A DNA stretch of 64,000 nucleotides, from positions 682,001 through 746,000 of the forward strand of contig JAIWNE010000003.1 of the NCBI GenBank assembly GCA_025331445.1, given 5' to 3'. The notes beneath the pieces are model-generated. The model ran no database searches and had not been told where the DNA came from. It saw nothing but the letters and a program-made list of their open reading frames with translations. Both the position numbers and the translations under genes were made by a program. Below are positions 10,410 to 23,871 of this stretch, one piece after another. Each line of letters begins with the position of its first letter. Positions within the stretch are counted from its first letter, which is position 1. The stretch is from Blakeslea trispora. Taxonomy: Eukaryota > Mucoromycota > Mucoromycetes > Mucorales > Choanephoraceae.

Positions 10410-12995
10410 TGAATATGTTTATTGAGGTCCTCCATTTAAAGTAGTACAAGATCTTTGTAGTACGAATGGGATGTTTGCTATGTTTGTGAAAGTCAACAGT
10501 AGCAGATATTCATTTTATAAATTGTTGGCAGTTATTCGTTCGATTTTAGATTGTAATGTGCTACAATATGCAAGTGTTTTTAAATCCCTTATAAAAAAAA
10601 AAATAGGAGTCAATTATAATCCTACCATGTATCTAAGTTTAATACAATTAATTTAATCCACTGTGCAACGCCTGATAAATTAGTGACTATTGCTGTAAGG
10701 GTACTACTTTGAAGTCAACACGCAATACTCGTGAGATTCAAAAAGACAATGTTGGATCAGCTACAAGCAGGTGGTCTATATATGTCTATAGAGCGCAAAA
10801 ACTTCTAATGGCAAAACAAGCAGTAAAATCATTGCATCTGTATGACAGAAGCATAGCCTATAGAGGGAAAAGTTTCTTTTATTCGTATATGAGAACAGTT
10901 TTTTTTTTCTTTAGAGAAAAAATTATCAGCAACATTAAATTTGGATGCTTGCCCTTGTCAAACTATCTTATTAATATAAAAGCATTGACAGAAAGTATGT
11001 ATGTACTTGCTGATTCTCTTACAAATATTAATTATATTGCATGTCAGTTTCCTATTGTAGCCTCAATTTTTTTCTGTGTTGTATCTTGCAACAAAGTTAG
11101 TATAAAGTCTTAATAATTTCTGTAAATATTTGTCTGTGTAACATTTCATTTTAGATAACACACAGCTGTCTAAATCAATATTGCTTCTCAAAGTTTGTCT
11201 TTATGTTTAACAAGTTTTAAGCAATCGAACTGTCCGATGGTATTTTACATACGTTAATTGGATCAATTGAACCAAGCGGAAATGAAGCAGTACATGGGAG
11301 AAGCCAACAAAAAATGAAAACACATCAGTAGTGCACTGAAAAAAAAAAGATACATGTCTGTCTGTTGTTTCTCATTCTATGCAAATAAAACAGAAACAAT
11401 TAAGCAGCTGCCAGCCCGAATTATTCGTGTAAAAACGGTCATATGATTAAGTGCTCCTTTTAATGATAAATGAACAAACAAGCTCTTGTGTTCTTAGTAG
11501 ACCATGTTCACAACTAAAATTTTGTAAAAAAAAAAAAAGTGGCACAATCATATATGATACCATCGCTAATAAGCTTTTTCCAGAAGACAAGAAAGCCCCT
11601 TGCCATATAATGAGTGATAAAGTATCACTGGTTACAAGTTTTGAAAATGAAATAAAACACTACATAATAACCTCCTGTAGTGAAACATACGATAACCGAG
11701 CCTCAACAATCAAAAGCATAAAACTGTATTGAAGTAAAGCATGATTTGTGTCTGCTCGGACAAGCATGCGAGCGATGATTCTCATAAAGACCTTAAATGA
11801 TAGATAGCTGTTTGCCTCATCTCTTTTTTTGTGTTCCTAAAACTATCATTCCTTAGCCAAGTTGTGCCTCTATCTTGATGTTTGTACCTTTTCGTAGCGC
11901 TTTGGACTATTTCAGCTGGCCTAAATCTACTTTCAGTGAAAAAACCTTTCAGGTTTAAACATAGTTTTCTTACTTCCAAAAGTCAAGTTGATGTTCACTT
12001 GCACTCGTGCAACCATTTATGTCCGTCTGTAATGCTGGGTATTGCCTATTCTACAATTGCTTCCGTAGGACTTCAATAAGAATAATTTGTTTCATTTGTA
12101 TTTTTGATTACTTGGCCGATTCGAAAAGCAAGCCTTAAGAATTCGTCTTTCGACCTGGCCAGTCAATTTACTTCATTTGATTTCAGTTGGTTAGAATCAA
12201 CTCGCAACCATTTAGGCTTTTGTCACTAAACTAAACGTCAAATGATTCATTCCAACGAACCATACCAAATGACAAGAAGTATCGCTAAAACACAGTCAGG
12301 AAGCTTGCATAGCTTTTTCCTTCGTGTGGTTAGAGACGAGATGTCCAAGATTTTTTAATGAATTTAAGACTTTCCTCATAAGGCTATCTGAGCCAAAATG
12401 CTGGTAGCAGCTTGATGAAATATCAGTCTTCATTCAGTTGGTAGAGTATGGAAAACATGCGTTATTTATTTGAAGACATACATTGAAAGTTCGAGTGTTT
12501 TTTTTTCTGTTAAATCGTTTTATCGACAGAAACAAATGCATAGCAGATTGTTTGATACACCAATCTAATTTGGTATATTTGACTTTGAGTTACCATAGCA
12601 TTACACAAAACCAATTCGTCTTCAATCACATGCTGCAAACATTTGACCCACAAAAAACTGCAATGTGCAGCTCTTGACACATTGGATCGAAGGCTGTCGT
12701 GCTTCGACTGGTAATTACGCAATCAATAAAGATAATAAACACAAAATAAGGCTCTCAAGACGATTATCTGCCAATTGACAAGACAAAGTATATTTCGCCA
12801 TAAACAATTTGGCAAGAAGCTATCTATTACTTTCTAATTACAGCTATTTATTCGTGAAAAGCTGCCATTAATTGTTTTATAATGAGCAGAGTTTTCCAGA
12901 TGCAATATGTAAAGAATCAAGTCTGTTAAAACATCAGTAAAGAAATAATAAAGCATACATAGAAAAAAGAAATAATTAAGCAAGATTCATAAGTA
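10410..12995. other. Intergenic region, no recognisable gene
   Basis: About 2.6 kb with A- and T-runs. The longest open frame (10709-11113, plus strand) starts in AT-rich sequence, has random-looking composition and no domain. I see no tRNA, repeat array or transposase motif. Confidence 0.5.
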
Positions 12996-15900
12996 TTAAA
13001 CAAGGTTGGTCATGATATTGTTAACAGCTGCTTGAGCATCTGTTGTTCTAGGTTCAAGTTGTAAACTACGCTCGTATAGCTCGTCAGGATCATGATCCAC
13101 GCTCATATTTTTTTTGATGAAATCCTGTAGTTCTGGTATAGTGTGGAAATTGTAAGCGAAATTTTGAAACTGCTGAAGTTCGCGAATAACTTCAGCAGCT
13201 TTTTGTCTTTTGGCAAAATTAATTAGGCCACTCGATTTAGGCAAAGAATCTGGGTTGCCATCTTCAATGAAAGTTAAATCTTGCAAATAAATACCCAAAA
13301 ATGGGATACAAGGTGGGTTGACAGAGTGGATCATGTCTCTGTAATCAGCAAAGTTGCGATTAGCACCCATCAACTTACGAATTTGTGTTAACGTATGGGC
13401 AATGTTTCGGCTAGTCATTGCCCAAGTCTTCTTGAGGCGGCCAATTGCACTATTCTCAAAGGAAGACAAGATGGCCATACATGTATTGAAGTTGTTCAAG
13501 TTACGACATTGCTATTATTTAAGAAATTAATATACTCAATTGAGAAAAAAAAAGGTAAATAAAAGAAAACTTACATCGGCTACCTGCACCCAGAACTTGA
13601 TGACTGTTGCACGTTTCTTTGGCTCCTCGTAAGTCAAGATACTACTTGTTACCCAAGCAGTCATTTGATTACAATAGCTAATAGATTGTTTGATATTGAC
13701 AGCAACAGAACCATTGGCACCATCATTAGACCACGCCTTACCAAGTAGCTCAATGGGACGAATACTACTGTAGAGTTTGAAGTCAAGGACACTCAGCTGT
13801 CTAGCCATCTCAAGAGGGTCTATGTCCAGCAACTGAAAGTTTGTTATGTTCTTTGGAAAGATAGGATCAGGACCAGAGACTGCATTAGGCACAATCTTCT
13901 TCATTTCCCCAGTTGAACTCAATTCAACACGTTTTTTGATCAGCTTAAGTAATTGATTGGCAGCCAATGAGGATGTATCTCGAATATTAGTGTTTGCAAA
14001 ATATTCAAATCGACCCAGTAAACGTTCATCTTCATCAATATAATAATTTTCGAGCCAATTCTTCATAATATTGAATACTCTTTTTTTTTTTTGGAAATAA
14101 ATTAGATTTACATTTAGTATGACATTTAGTGTCTGGTTTGCAGCCAAAGTGATCATGTCTTACCTCAGACGAACTAGTTTTTGTTTGCGCTCAGTCCACT
14201 CAACCAATTGTTTTGGAGTCAACATGTCAGGAGGAAGCATATTGTAACGGGCTTCTAATAAGCTCACAAACTCTTCAGTCGTTGTGAAAGATCTATAAGT
14301 AAGCAGAAATGTTGCAATGAAGTTCGTGTCTATCATAGAGTATACGGAATGTAAGTATAGCTAGTTTCATTCATTTGTAGCATACTTGTCTTACCTAATG
14401 AGTCGTGTACTGTCAAGCGCTCAACAAGAGCAGCAAGAGTACCACCTCTGACTAATCCTTCTGGACTAAATTCGATTTCTTCAGGAGAATAGTCAGGTCC
14501 TAGCCCATCGTCGACCTCTGAAGCAGAATTATCTGTACGGATACTTTGTTGACGTCTACGTGCAGCAAGATCACCAGAGGCATTAAGATTGCTTACCGAT
14601 AAAGAGTTGCTAGTTTGAGCAATTGATGCAAATGTCCCACGGCGAGCTGAATTAAAATCCATTCCTTCAGGATCGACAAGGCCTTCGTGGCTACGAGGGC
14701 TAAGCGGGGCTTGCTGATCATGAATCAGTGATACTGTGCCAGAGGAAAGTCTTCTGACAGGAGCAAGATTGGAAGATGTAGGCGAAACAGCAATGGAGTC
14801 CTCATGAGTAGCGCCCATGATACGCTTTCTTTCGTTCACCATCATAATTATACTTTGCTCAATATTGACAATGGCGTCTTTAACGCTATCAATAGACCCA
14901 TGAATTGTGTTTACTGCTTTCTCAAGATTCGCATCTATATTGGTTATTGTCTGAGTTGCACCAAACAATCGTCCTACTGCTGTATAAAGACTTTGGCGGC
15001 TGATTCGGTAACCGACAGTAGAGGAAGCGTTCATATCAATATGATCAAGATTGACTTCATCTAGAACGTTTATATATTGGCTGATCTGATTGGATACGTT
15101 ACGAAACATTGAAACTATATCTGCCCTTATTTTCTGGAGGTCAGCCTTGTCTTTGGTTTCTGATCCCAGTATGGATGATACGACCTTAAGAAATACTTCG
15201 ATAGAGCCATGTATCTGATAAGCATACGCTTGCAAGTTTATCACAAAATCTTGATTGAGAAGGTATTTAGCTTTCTGAGTAAGAGGGATTCGAGCCTCCA
15301 CCATATTGCCTACTACGATCTTCTTGTTGTCTATCAAATGAATGACCGAGCCAGAGTTTGGTGTATTCTCGCTAGTGCTTGCTTTGGCATAATTATTAGA
15401 CGATGATGCTGTTGATGGATCGTAAGGAAGTTGAGAAATATCGCTTAAAAGTCTTGGGTTGACATAGCTGATAGCAACATCGCGTTGCTGACATAGAGTA
15501 ACAAAGTTGCGAACAGCTACCAAGACATCGTTGGCATCTTTCTGAATCTTTTGGAGAGTACCAGGGGCTGATGCTGAAATGCCTGATATCTCAGCGCCCA
15601 TCTTGGAGGATAAAACAAGTTTTGAGAGCGATGACATGATGGCTCGTCTTGGCTCTTTAAAAACGGAATCTTGAAGCAGTTGAGAGTCTTTCTCCATAGA
15701 CCGAGATGCATAAAGCATAAGACGCACGCTTTCTACAATCATTGCTGTTTTTGGCTGTAATTCAGTGTATTGGCCTTTTTGAGCTGTATTGATGAGTTGA
15801 TGGATTGAAAAGGCTACATCAGAAGATATTTTCTGCCACGTCAGCTCTTCTGATTTTTTTGATTCCTCTTGAAAAGAAGCTCTATGCGCAGAGACAGGAT

Positions 15901-16858
15901 GGGCTGAATACTCATTTTCGCCTTGGTCTTGATCTTCCTCAGGTAAACTTTTTTTCTGTTACACAAACATTAAAGTTTGAAAATATACAGAATATATTCA
16001 GAACTTACCAATCTGCCAGTTTCCTCATCAATTTCTTCGCGATCCCATGTTGTCTCTTGAGTCAGTAAATTACAATAGTAGACTCTCCCTTGAGGCGTCT
16101 CTCTTTCGACCCAATTATCCATAAGCTAATTTCATACAAAATCAGTTTATCTCATACACGACTCTATGGTAGTTGCTTACTTCTTTAGTTGACGCCTCTG
16201 TCTCGGTAGTAGGATAATCTTGTTGCTTTGATTGATCCGAAAGGAAACTATCTCGTTGATTTAATATGATGCCTTGATCATCTACAACAGCTTGATCTGT
16301 TTCTGCCAAATCGTGTGTGGGATGATGCATTTGAATTTCTCCAGTATTTTGATTATAGTAATACCAAGATTGACCATCCTCTGCAATTTGCAGAATCCAA
16401 CCCTTTGGTAAAGTACTATTGATTCTATTGATTTCGGACGTATCTAAAGTATGAGTGAATGGAGCTGCCTGTGTGGATTCTAAATAATTCTGAAGCAATG
16501 GTGAATATAAGTCATTGGCTGGTATTGGTTCCTGAGAATGAGCAATGCCTCTGTCTGACAAAACTTCTACATAGTTACTAGGAAACCATCCTCTTCTTCC
16601 ATTACACCTATCATTTATTTGCCGAAGCAAGAAAACAAAATTATCTGAATTAAGCTGTTGTCTTTGTTGTTGTTGTTTTTTTTTCTTTGTCAAAGACGAT
16701 CTCACTCACCATCCATCCCACCATCCTGATTCCAACTTGGCAAGTACTTCAATGATGTCGTCTTTTTCGAAACTTAGTGATGAGCTTTCTTCTGATATGT
16801 AGGGATATAAAGCCCTGACTTGGCAAAGCAATTTCGGAGGGGGTGGCACGGAAGCCAT
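12996..16858 (-). CDS. CDC25-type Ras guanine nucleotide exchange factor, SH3-WW-WW-REM-RasGEF
   Basis: Activates Ras by GDP release at membranes. Seven exons (16858-16710, 16607-16181, 16125-16009, 15955-14395, 14329-14164, 14079-13575, 13511-12996) give 1146 aa in one frame. Domains in order: SH3 at about 15-63 (ALYPY ... GWWDGW ... GWFPSNYVEVL), WW at about 117-146, second WW at about 193-225, a long Ser-rich helical linker, REM/RasGEF_N at about 735-840 (RGGTLAALVERL, TFLLTYRSFTT), and catalytic RasGEF at about 893-1120 with NPPCIPFLGIYL and LTFIEDGNPD. The first WW keeps its first Trp but has Met where the second is expected; the second WW has both Trp residues but lacks the final Pro. 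The layout matches fungal Cdc25/Sdc25 proteins, and the product probably feeds Ras and cAMP signalling. Confidence 0.93.
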
Positions 16859-18539
16859 TTTGATGGATAGGAGAGAGAGTGAAAGGAGGAGAAAGTGAAA
16901 TAAAAAAAATTAAACACCTACGAATCACTCTAAGAACTCAACAATAAACCAATGGTAAATTGCTTAATTTAGTACTACCTGTTCAGCTTTAAGAGTCGGT
17001 GCTTGGTACAAAAAAATTTGATTGGCAGGGCGAACACCGTTCAATGGCTCTTACACTGGCTTGGACTGTTCGAGGATCAACACCAATATAGCAGAATTAG
17101 ATGGAGACACTTTAGTATAACATAAAAGTGTATTTTTTCTTTTGTTGTATTTACGCGTTATCAAGATATCAATTGCATCAGTTTCAAATGAAAAGGCATA
17201 CAATACATATCAATGTTCAGATAGAAAAAAAGTATTCTACTTGCTCGTCCATGTATGCTTGCTTAAAGAAGTGGGAGAAAAAGCACGGACTTTCAAATCA
17301 AAATTGAGGGTCTCACCAAAAAAATTCAAGGCGTTTTATTTGGAATATGGTACAAACAGTTATCAAGCGGGCTCTTTGAGTGTTAAATTGTATTCTCGTG
17401 GTGTTTCATATAAACTTCGTTTGCAGCTTCGATGACTTATCTCGCGGGGCCTTGGTATCTTTAAGTTCTTCATGCCTAACTTTACGTTTAACTAACGCCT
17501 GGAATTGCTCAATCAAACTTCTCAAGCAAGAGATGCGCTACATACCTGTATCTACATGTAACAGAAAACCAAAAAGGGCTTGTGTTAAATATACAATTTA
17601 CATTGATACAAAAAAAATAGCTACATGTTATCTCTGGACATTAACATTTATCCTGAATTGACAGTAATATTCGCTGCAAGTATACGTACATGATAACAGT
17701 AAAGATCATAGACTAATTAAGGTTTTACTTGCGCCCTTAGCTTTTTGAAGCTGCTTATCAATTGCATCTAGCATGAATCTTTGGCTTGACTGCTGTTTTA
17801 TCCTTGTATCATTTATAGTTGGTTTTTTCTTTTGCAAACATATAGAATGAGCACTAAAGAGGAAAATAGTCTAATGCATAAAGGCATTAGCATAGGTAGC
17901 ACACATGTTGATTATACAGCAATTACATAAGCAGGCAATAGAATGCTGTTTGGCTTAACCTAGAAGGCTAAAAAAATAACAGAAAAATGGGAAGAGCAGG
18001 TCATATCACTTATGGTTGAAATCGGATGAAGGTAATATCATCATGTGTTTCAAGAGTTTTAGGCTGAGAGACAAAGCTATGGCAAACACATGTATTCTCG
18101 GTCTTTTGTAGATCTTGAAGTGAAAAAGAAATACTTTTAAGCAAGCTTATTTCGTTTAGACATCTCAATTAGACTTATATTAATTTGAACACGGTTTCAT
18201 TCATAACCGCACAGTTGCTGTTGTGTTCACCTAACTTAGGTTACATGCTACAGAGTACTGTAAAAGAAAAAGGGGTATGTTGCAGCTCAAATCAACACAG
18301 CACAGGTCAGTAGATAACAACATTGCTGAAAAGAGCTTGTTTATTTCATATGTTTTCCTTTGTGTGTGTCATCTAGACAGACAAAAAACTAATGTTTCAC
18401 TGAAACAAGCTTCAGACAGGGTGTATTAGCAGAGTAGATGGCATTTTGTTAATAAGAGGAGGGAGATTTACATCAATGCAGTAATTTTATATTTACACAT
18501 ATGCACACAAGTATGTATACATGTACAAGGCGGCTTCAA
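16859..18539. other. Intergenic region, no recognisable gene
   Basis: Right of the RasGEF start lies its promoter with a TTTCACTTTC-type pyrimidine tract. The rest is AT-rich with short frames of random composition (for example 17142-17435 and 17380-17661, plus strand). The 3' flank of the fatty acid hydroxylase gene is at the right end. Confidence 0.5.
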
Positions 18540-19664
18540 TTAGACTTCATTGTATTCCAACACAGTGCCGAATATGTAATCCCAAAACTTGGATGTGATG
18601 CCGAATCCCATTTCAAAGTTCTTGTAATGGTGAGCAACATGATACTTCTTCAGCTCCTTGAAATAAACCTCAATCACTTTTGCATGATGAATGTAGTAAT
18701 GAATCATATCATAGCATATATATCCAAAAAACGCGCCACCAACAAAAGCAAAGGCGAAAGCAGGATAAAACAAAGCGTGTGCCAATTTGAAGACAGGAAC
18801 ACTCAAGATGACAGTTAATGCAGGCGGCATGACTAGTCTCAGTCTATCGCATAAAACACAAGAGGTGGACAATCAAGACATAAGTTAGAGAAGCTCTTCA
18901 AACTCTGCTACAAAGTGCGCTTACCTGTCCATTGGCATATGGTGATGAATGCCATGCAATGTAAAGTGAATCAGCAATGCAAAAGGATGATCTGGCAAAA
19001 CGTCATCTAGATGGAACAAAAACCGATGCAACAGATATTCAAAGAAAGTCCAAAACAGAACGCCTGAACTAAATCCTTTGAAGATTGTCTCAGTCGAGAA
19101 ATAAGGCGCATGCACTGATCTCCAGATCTGATAGTAAACAAAGGGCAACCATATAATTGGTACAATGTACCAATGGGTTCTAGACAGAACATCCATCCAA
19201 GCGTTTTCAAAATAAGGTACATAGTATGGGGTATAACGCGGCCGGTGCACCTGCTCCAGATAATAGGCTTTACTATAAGTTGCATTCCATAATTGAGGGA
19301 ATAATGGCTTTCGGAGATCCAAAAACTGTTCATCTCGATCTGATTTGTCTATAGATTCTGTCTGTCTGGATTTCCCTTGGCGACGCTGTCTAGAATCACT
19401 TGGCACTGCTGCGATATCACCAGAAGCGAGATCACCAATATAATGCTCTAGTAGTAGGTCATAAGCAGCGTCTGAATGGGTATGATAGTTGACGTCGGTA
19501 AGTACATGTGTGATGTCTGTGCCTGCAAATTCCAAGAGAATCTCATCTCCACCAGGATGATCTTCCAAGAACTTGGTAATGTCATATACTTTGCTATCCA
19601 CAATAACCCAACAGGATTCTTTTGTATTGTTCTTCTCGACTTGGCTTAATGTTATTGAAGTCAT
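18540..19664 (-). CDS. Sphingolipid fatty acid 2-hydroxylase (Scs7/FA2H type, cytochrome b5 fused)
   Basis: ER membrane di-iron enzyme that 2-hydroxylates the N-acyl chain of ceramide, using its own cytochrome b5 domain for electrons. Two exons (19664-18925 and 18843-18540) give 347 aa (yeast Scs7 has 384). Residues 1-76 are cytochrome b5 with the haem motif HPGG at 36-39 and the second haem His in a Tyr-His-Thr-His context. The rest is a fatty acid hydroxylase domain with hydrophobic segments and the histidine clusters HRFLFH, HGIHHH, YYIHH and HVAHH, followed by GFGITSKFWDYIFGT. All expected metal ligands seem present, so the enzyme should be active. Confidence 0.95.
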
Positions 19665-20358
19665 TGTAAACCAAAATGAAAAGGAAACAGAAACAAGCCC
19701 AATAAGAAAATAAAAAAGAATTTCTCAGCTTTTTTTTTCTTTATTTACCTGATGGAAACTTGAGACTTTTTTTGTGCTAAATTAGTAAAGCAAACAATGG
19801 AAGTTCTCAAGTTAATCAGGGGAGCAAAAAAAAAAGACGTAAAGATGGGAGCTTATGTTAGAGACAAATTTATCAGCAATAAAATGCTTCAATGCATACC
19901 TTCAATCTTTGATGCAATTAGCATAAAAGATGTACCGAGATACTATCATTGTTCAATACGCCAGAGTGAAATAAGAAAGTCTTGTGTAACACTACAGTGT
20001 GAGGCTGAGTCCTTGAGAGACTATTCAGCCCTCCAGTCAGTCATCGAATGGCCAGAGCTATTGTCTTTTTTTTTTACAAGAACTGATATGCATACATTGA
20101 CTTGACACGCTTCTCTTAATTTATCGCTTTAATACTGCATCGTCAGAGATTTGAGTATATACATATTCGCCATTAGCTATGCAACAAAAACATACAAAGA
20201 TTTCTGTGTTATACAATGAAGGGAACTTGGCAATTATTGTTCTTATTTAAGCAATTGCTCAAGTATAGATGAGAGTTTACTGTTATTGGTGCTAAAAATA
20301 GGGAAAATATGTTTGTTTTCTTTGTTTCTAGTTCTCTGAGACAATACAATTACTTGTT
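19665..20358. other. Intergenic region, no recognisable gene
   Basis: Promoter side of the fatty acid hydroxylase gene and 3' flank of the polymerase subunit gene. The 102-codon plus-strand frame at 19797-20105 has no recognisable motif and no coding support. Confidence 0.5.
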
Positions 20359-22662
20359 TTATATAGGTTGGAGTTGACTATTGAATAAGCTTATAAGTAC
20401 AAAATACATTTTCGTTTCATAGATGTACATACCGCTTTTCTGAGATACGTGAAGCAGGATAATAGTTGCTCCAAGTAAAATCTGAATTTGGAAAGCTGCC
20501 AGGATTGATACAATGAGTGCCTTCATAAGTGATACCATAGTTCTCGCATTTATCAGCAACAATAAGCTATAGTTCAGACACAAATGTAAATAAAAAGAAA
20601 AATGACACAACAGGATACTTACTGCATGAGGAAGGGGAAAGAGTCTAAGTGAATTATCAAAAGCCCAAGATACAGGCTTTACTGATAGTGGTAATGGGTT
20701 TAGATGTGCTTGATCAATAATAGAACGAACAAACTAAAATGTGCATGACAGTTAGTACAACCTTTTTGTTAGCAAAAAGAAAAAGTGCATACATGTCTAT
20801 TTAATTGAGGATCTTGAGTTAGATTGGCTGGTAGTAATGTGTTTCTCCACAGCTTTTGTAACCAGTCTTCTCTAAATATCACAATGTCCTGAGTACAGTA
20901 TCGAATACGACATGGGTTTGTTGCGAAGTGTGCTTTTCTAGCCTTCTGTCGGACACGTTGGACGAAACTAGGAAGAATAGGTCGTTGTGGCAATGATCTT
21001 CCAGCCCAAGGATCTTTGGGTCCAGGCACAAACACAAAATTACTATGGGTAGCTATTTGATCGAATTCACTGATAAGATCTGCTAATGCTGAGAAATTAT
21101 CTTTATATTCATCAGATTCTGAACCAGCATAGACAAATGGTTTGCTCGAGAAATTGCCAATCATTATGAATGCTAATGGAATCTGACCGCCTGAATACCC
21201 TTCAAATATACGTCTCAATGAGTGCATCACCTTTACTTGGTTAGAAAAGAAAAAAAAAAGGGGGGGGAAGAAAAGAATTTTTTTCTTGCTTACCTTTGGT
21301 TGATCCAAATGTACATCAGACAGAATGACAAAGAACATATTTTTGGCTTTCTCTTCTTCTACTCTTAACAGTTTCTAGTCACTGCTATAAGCATGTCAAA
21401 GTATTCTTATATCTGCTCTTGATATTTACCTCATCCACTAACGGCTTTGGCAGTCCCAAGAAATCAACATGCCCAAATACATGACTATAATGAAAAAAAA
21501 AAATAGATCAACTCTATTTGCCTAGTTTTCTCTTTTTTTTTGGGGAGAACTTACTCTGTCATCTCTCTTGGCTCGGCTGGAGGCAAGTTGATCTCTGCCA
21601 CATGAAATCTATGATCAATCCCATATTCACCTTCAACAAGCACAAACGATCCATCTGTAAACAAACCATAGTCATAGTCCTAAAGCCTCAAACAAGTCAA
21701 AAGAGATTCATTTATCCATCCTGTTGCTCTTCGTCTTCTTACCGCATTATTGACAACAAGCTCTATATGTGCATCCTCATCTTCAAGATGTATCTTGCCT
21801 TCCTCCATCTGAGTTAACATGCCAAACAGCACGAATTCTTCACCATCGTGACCAATTAAGGATTTGATAGGCGTGATCTGATGGTATAGGTAAGAGAAGG
21901 ATTTATCTAGCTAATTGCCTGCCATCAGTCACTTACTTTGATAAACTCCTTTTCGTTGGCTCCTCCCATTGCACTTGGACAGAATGAATCGTTTCTCAGC
22001 AATCTCTGCTTTACTAATTTATATCGCTCTCTATACATATCACCCTTTTCTGCTGCATCTGGCAATAGTGAAGGCTTCTCGTTTGATCTTGTTGTTAGAA
22101 AAGAAAGAGATACTTATGGGTTGGTAACTTGTGTGTATTACTTTTCTTTTTCATTCTTCTTCTAGATTATCTTACTTTATAAATGTTCGAGCTTGCTCAT
22201 CATATCGCATACGTGGTAAATCAAAGGCGCTGACGACATGAAAGTGCTGTGCAACATTAACAACTTCATCCAATGGTTCGTCTATTGTCATTTCTTGTAA
22301 AGAATCATTAATTGCTTCTTCTTCTTCTCTCTGAAAAGGTGTCAGTGAAGCTGCTACTGCTGCCGAGTGTCTAATCGAGGATATCACTTCGCGAATTGTT
22401 GCTTCGTCTACAATTACTTGCTTTTCCTCTGATTTGAAGTAAGTGAGATACTACATATTGTTTGGCTTCTATTGTTTTCATTACCGTTATAACGTTTTCG
22501 GTATGCTCTTATGATCTTTTCGATCGCCTCTGTCAAGTCTGCTTCTGACTCGAGCAAGGTCTCTAGGTATCTGGCTGCACTTGTCTGTACATGAAGTCCA
22601 TATTTCTTGGTAAATATAGTATAAATAGCTCTTTTTATTTTTATTTTCGAGTGAGGTGCCAT
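20359..22662 (-). CDS. DNA polymerase epsilon subunit B (Dpb2/POLE2 family)
   Basis: Non-catalytic subunit of the leading-strand replicase, needed for its assembly with CMG helicase. Eleven exons close in frame: 22662-22485, 22428-22176, 22087-21937, 21877-21743, 21679-21555, 21484-21430, 21374-21294, 21230-20793, 20733-20623, 20566-20433, 20377-20359, giving 559 aa (human POLE2 is 527). The N-terminus is the helical Dpb2 domain (IYTIFTKKYGLHV, SAARYLETLL). Then come an OB-fold region (FVLVEGEY, FHVAEINLPP) and an inactive calcineurin-like phosphoesterase domain (VILSDVHLD, FVFVPGPKDP, NPCRIRYCTQDIVIFRED). The C-terminus retains CINPGSF. The short last exon (19 nt) encodes only five residues and the stop and is the least certain piece. 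Confidence 0.9.
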
Positions 22663-22825
22663 GCTTTTAAGGTGTAAAGAAGAAAGAGAAAAAAAAAATA
22701 TAAAAAACAGGAGTATGAAAAAAATTACCAAAACCGCGAACCGCGTAAACTGAAAAGCGCGTCTTGAGTCTGATAAATTACAAATTGATCTGTTGACTGG
22801 CTGTATTGAAAGAGGGCCATTTCTA

Positions 22826-22828
<3 letters not shown>

Positions 22829-22893
<65 letters not shown>
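22829..22893. repeat. (GA)n microsatellite
   Basis: About 65 bp of perfect GA dinucleotides located 167 bp upstream of the polymerase epsilon subunit start codon. Open frames through it on either strand (Arg-Glu or Leu-Ser runs) are artefacts of the repeat. Confidence 0.97.
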
Positions 22894-22896
<3 letters not shown>

Positions 22897-23871
22897 GAAT
22901 AAGAAATAACAATCTACACTCTTCAAAATGCCACTTATTTCTTGTATACAGAAATGATGAACGTCGGCAAGGATCAGAATTTGTTTTGCTAAGCGCGTTT
23001 TCTAATTTTTGAAATGATGTATGGATAACAATTAAGCTCTTTCTTTCAGTTGTTAGCTCTATGAGTGATTGTTTCAGCTGGAGTCATTGCTATAGAAATC
23101 AGAAATCAGCAATACTGAACCTGCGAGGAAGTTTCCTGTCCTAATTGAAATCAATGAAGAATTAGCTTGAGTCGCTCTGTACTAATCGTACGGTTGTCTT
23201 CGCCTTTTCATATAACCTAGACTATCTGACACAGCCACCAGTAACAGACATACAAAGAATTTAGGTATAACAAGATCAGCAAACGCAAGTTATTTACAAT
23301 TATTGCGATAGCAAGCTGCCATGCATATCGCTCTGCTATTCATAGCATTATATAGCTTCTTTTCTTTCTATTGTTATTTCTCTCCAGCACTGGTTTTTTC
23401 CTTCTTTATCATTCATCAACATCCATATTCATTTTCTTGTTTGTCTGAATTTAAATTCAACAAAATGCATAGCAGCAAGGCTAAGGAATAAAGCTAAACG
23501 GCTCATGCCATTTCGGATGAAAAAGGATAACTGAGTAGTCTCGACTTGCCTAAGAGCTATAAGTGCTGTACGCACTAGAGAGAGGTGAGCACAAACTTGT
23601 GTAAGTAAGGCACTTGCAAATTTTTATCTTGGCTTCCATTTCAACACGTCACTTAAATAGAGAAAAACAAGAGTTGTTTGATTTATTTTTTAATGATCTA
23701 ATTGTATATAATAAATATCTGTAAATAAAGAGAAGATGGCTGTATATGTATGCTGTGTAATATATATATATATGTATATGTATATGTATATATAGTCGAT
23801 TGTGTGGATTGAAAGAAAGAAAGGAACAATGGGTTATGAATGTATATGTCTAATTGAGATGTTTGAGATGA
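22894..23871. other. Intergenic region with TA/TATG simple repeat
   Basis: No gene recognised. A short TA-rich simple repeat with TATATG units lies near 23760-23795, close to the 3' end of the homeobox gene. Otherwise AT-rich promoter and 3' flank sequence. Confidence 0.5.

Noticed and set aside
10709..11113. 134-codon plus-strand open frame
   Set aside because: Random-looking composition, poly-Phe from T-runs, no splice partner, no motif; chance frame in AT-rich DNA.
22414..22926. 170-codon minus-strand frame with a Leu-Ser run
   Set aside because: It fuses the GA microsatellite, the upstream leader and exon 1 of the polymerase epsilon subunit; the proper start is the ATG at 22662.
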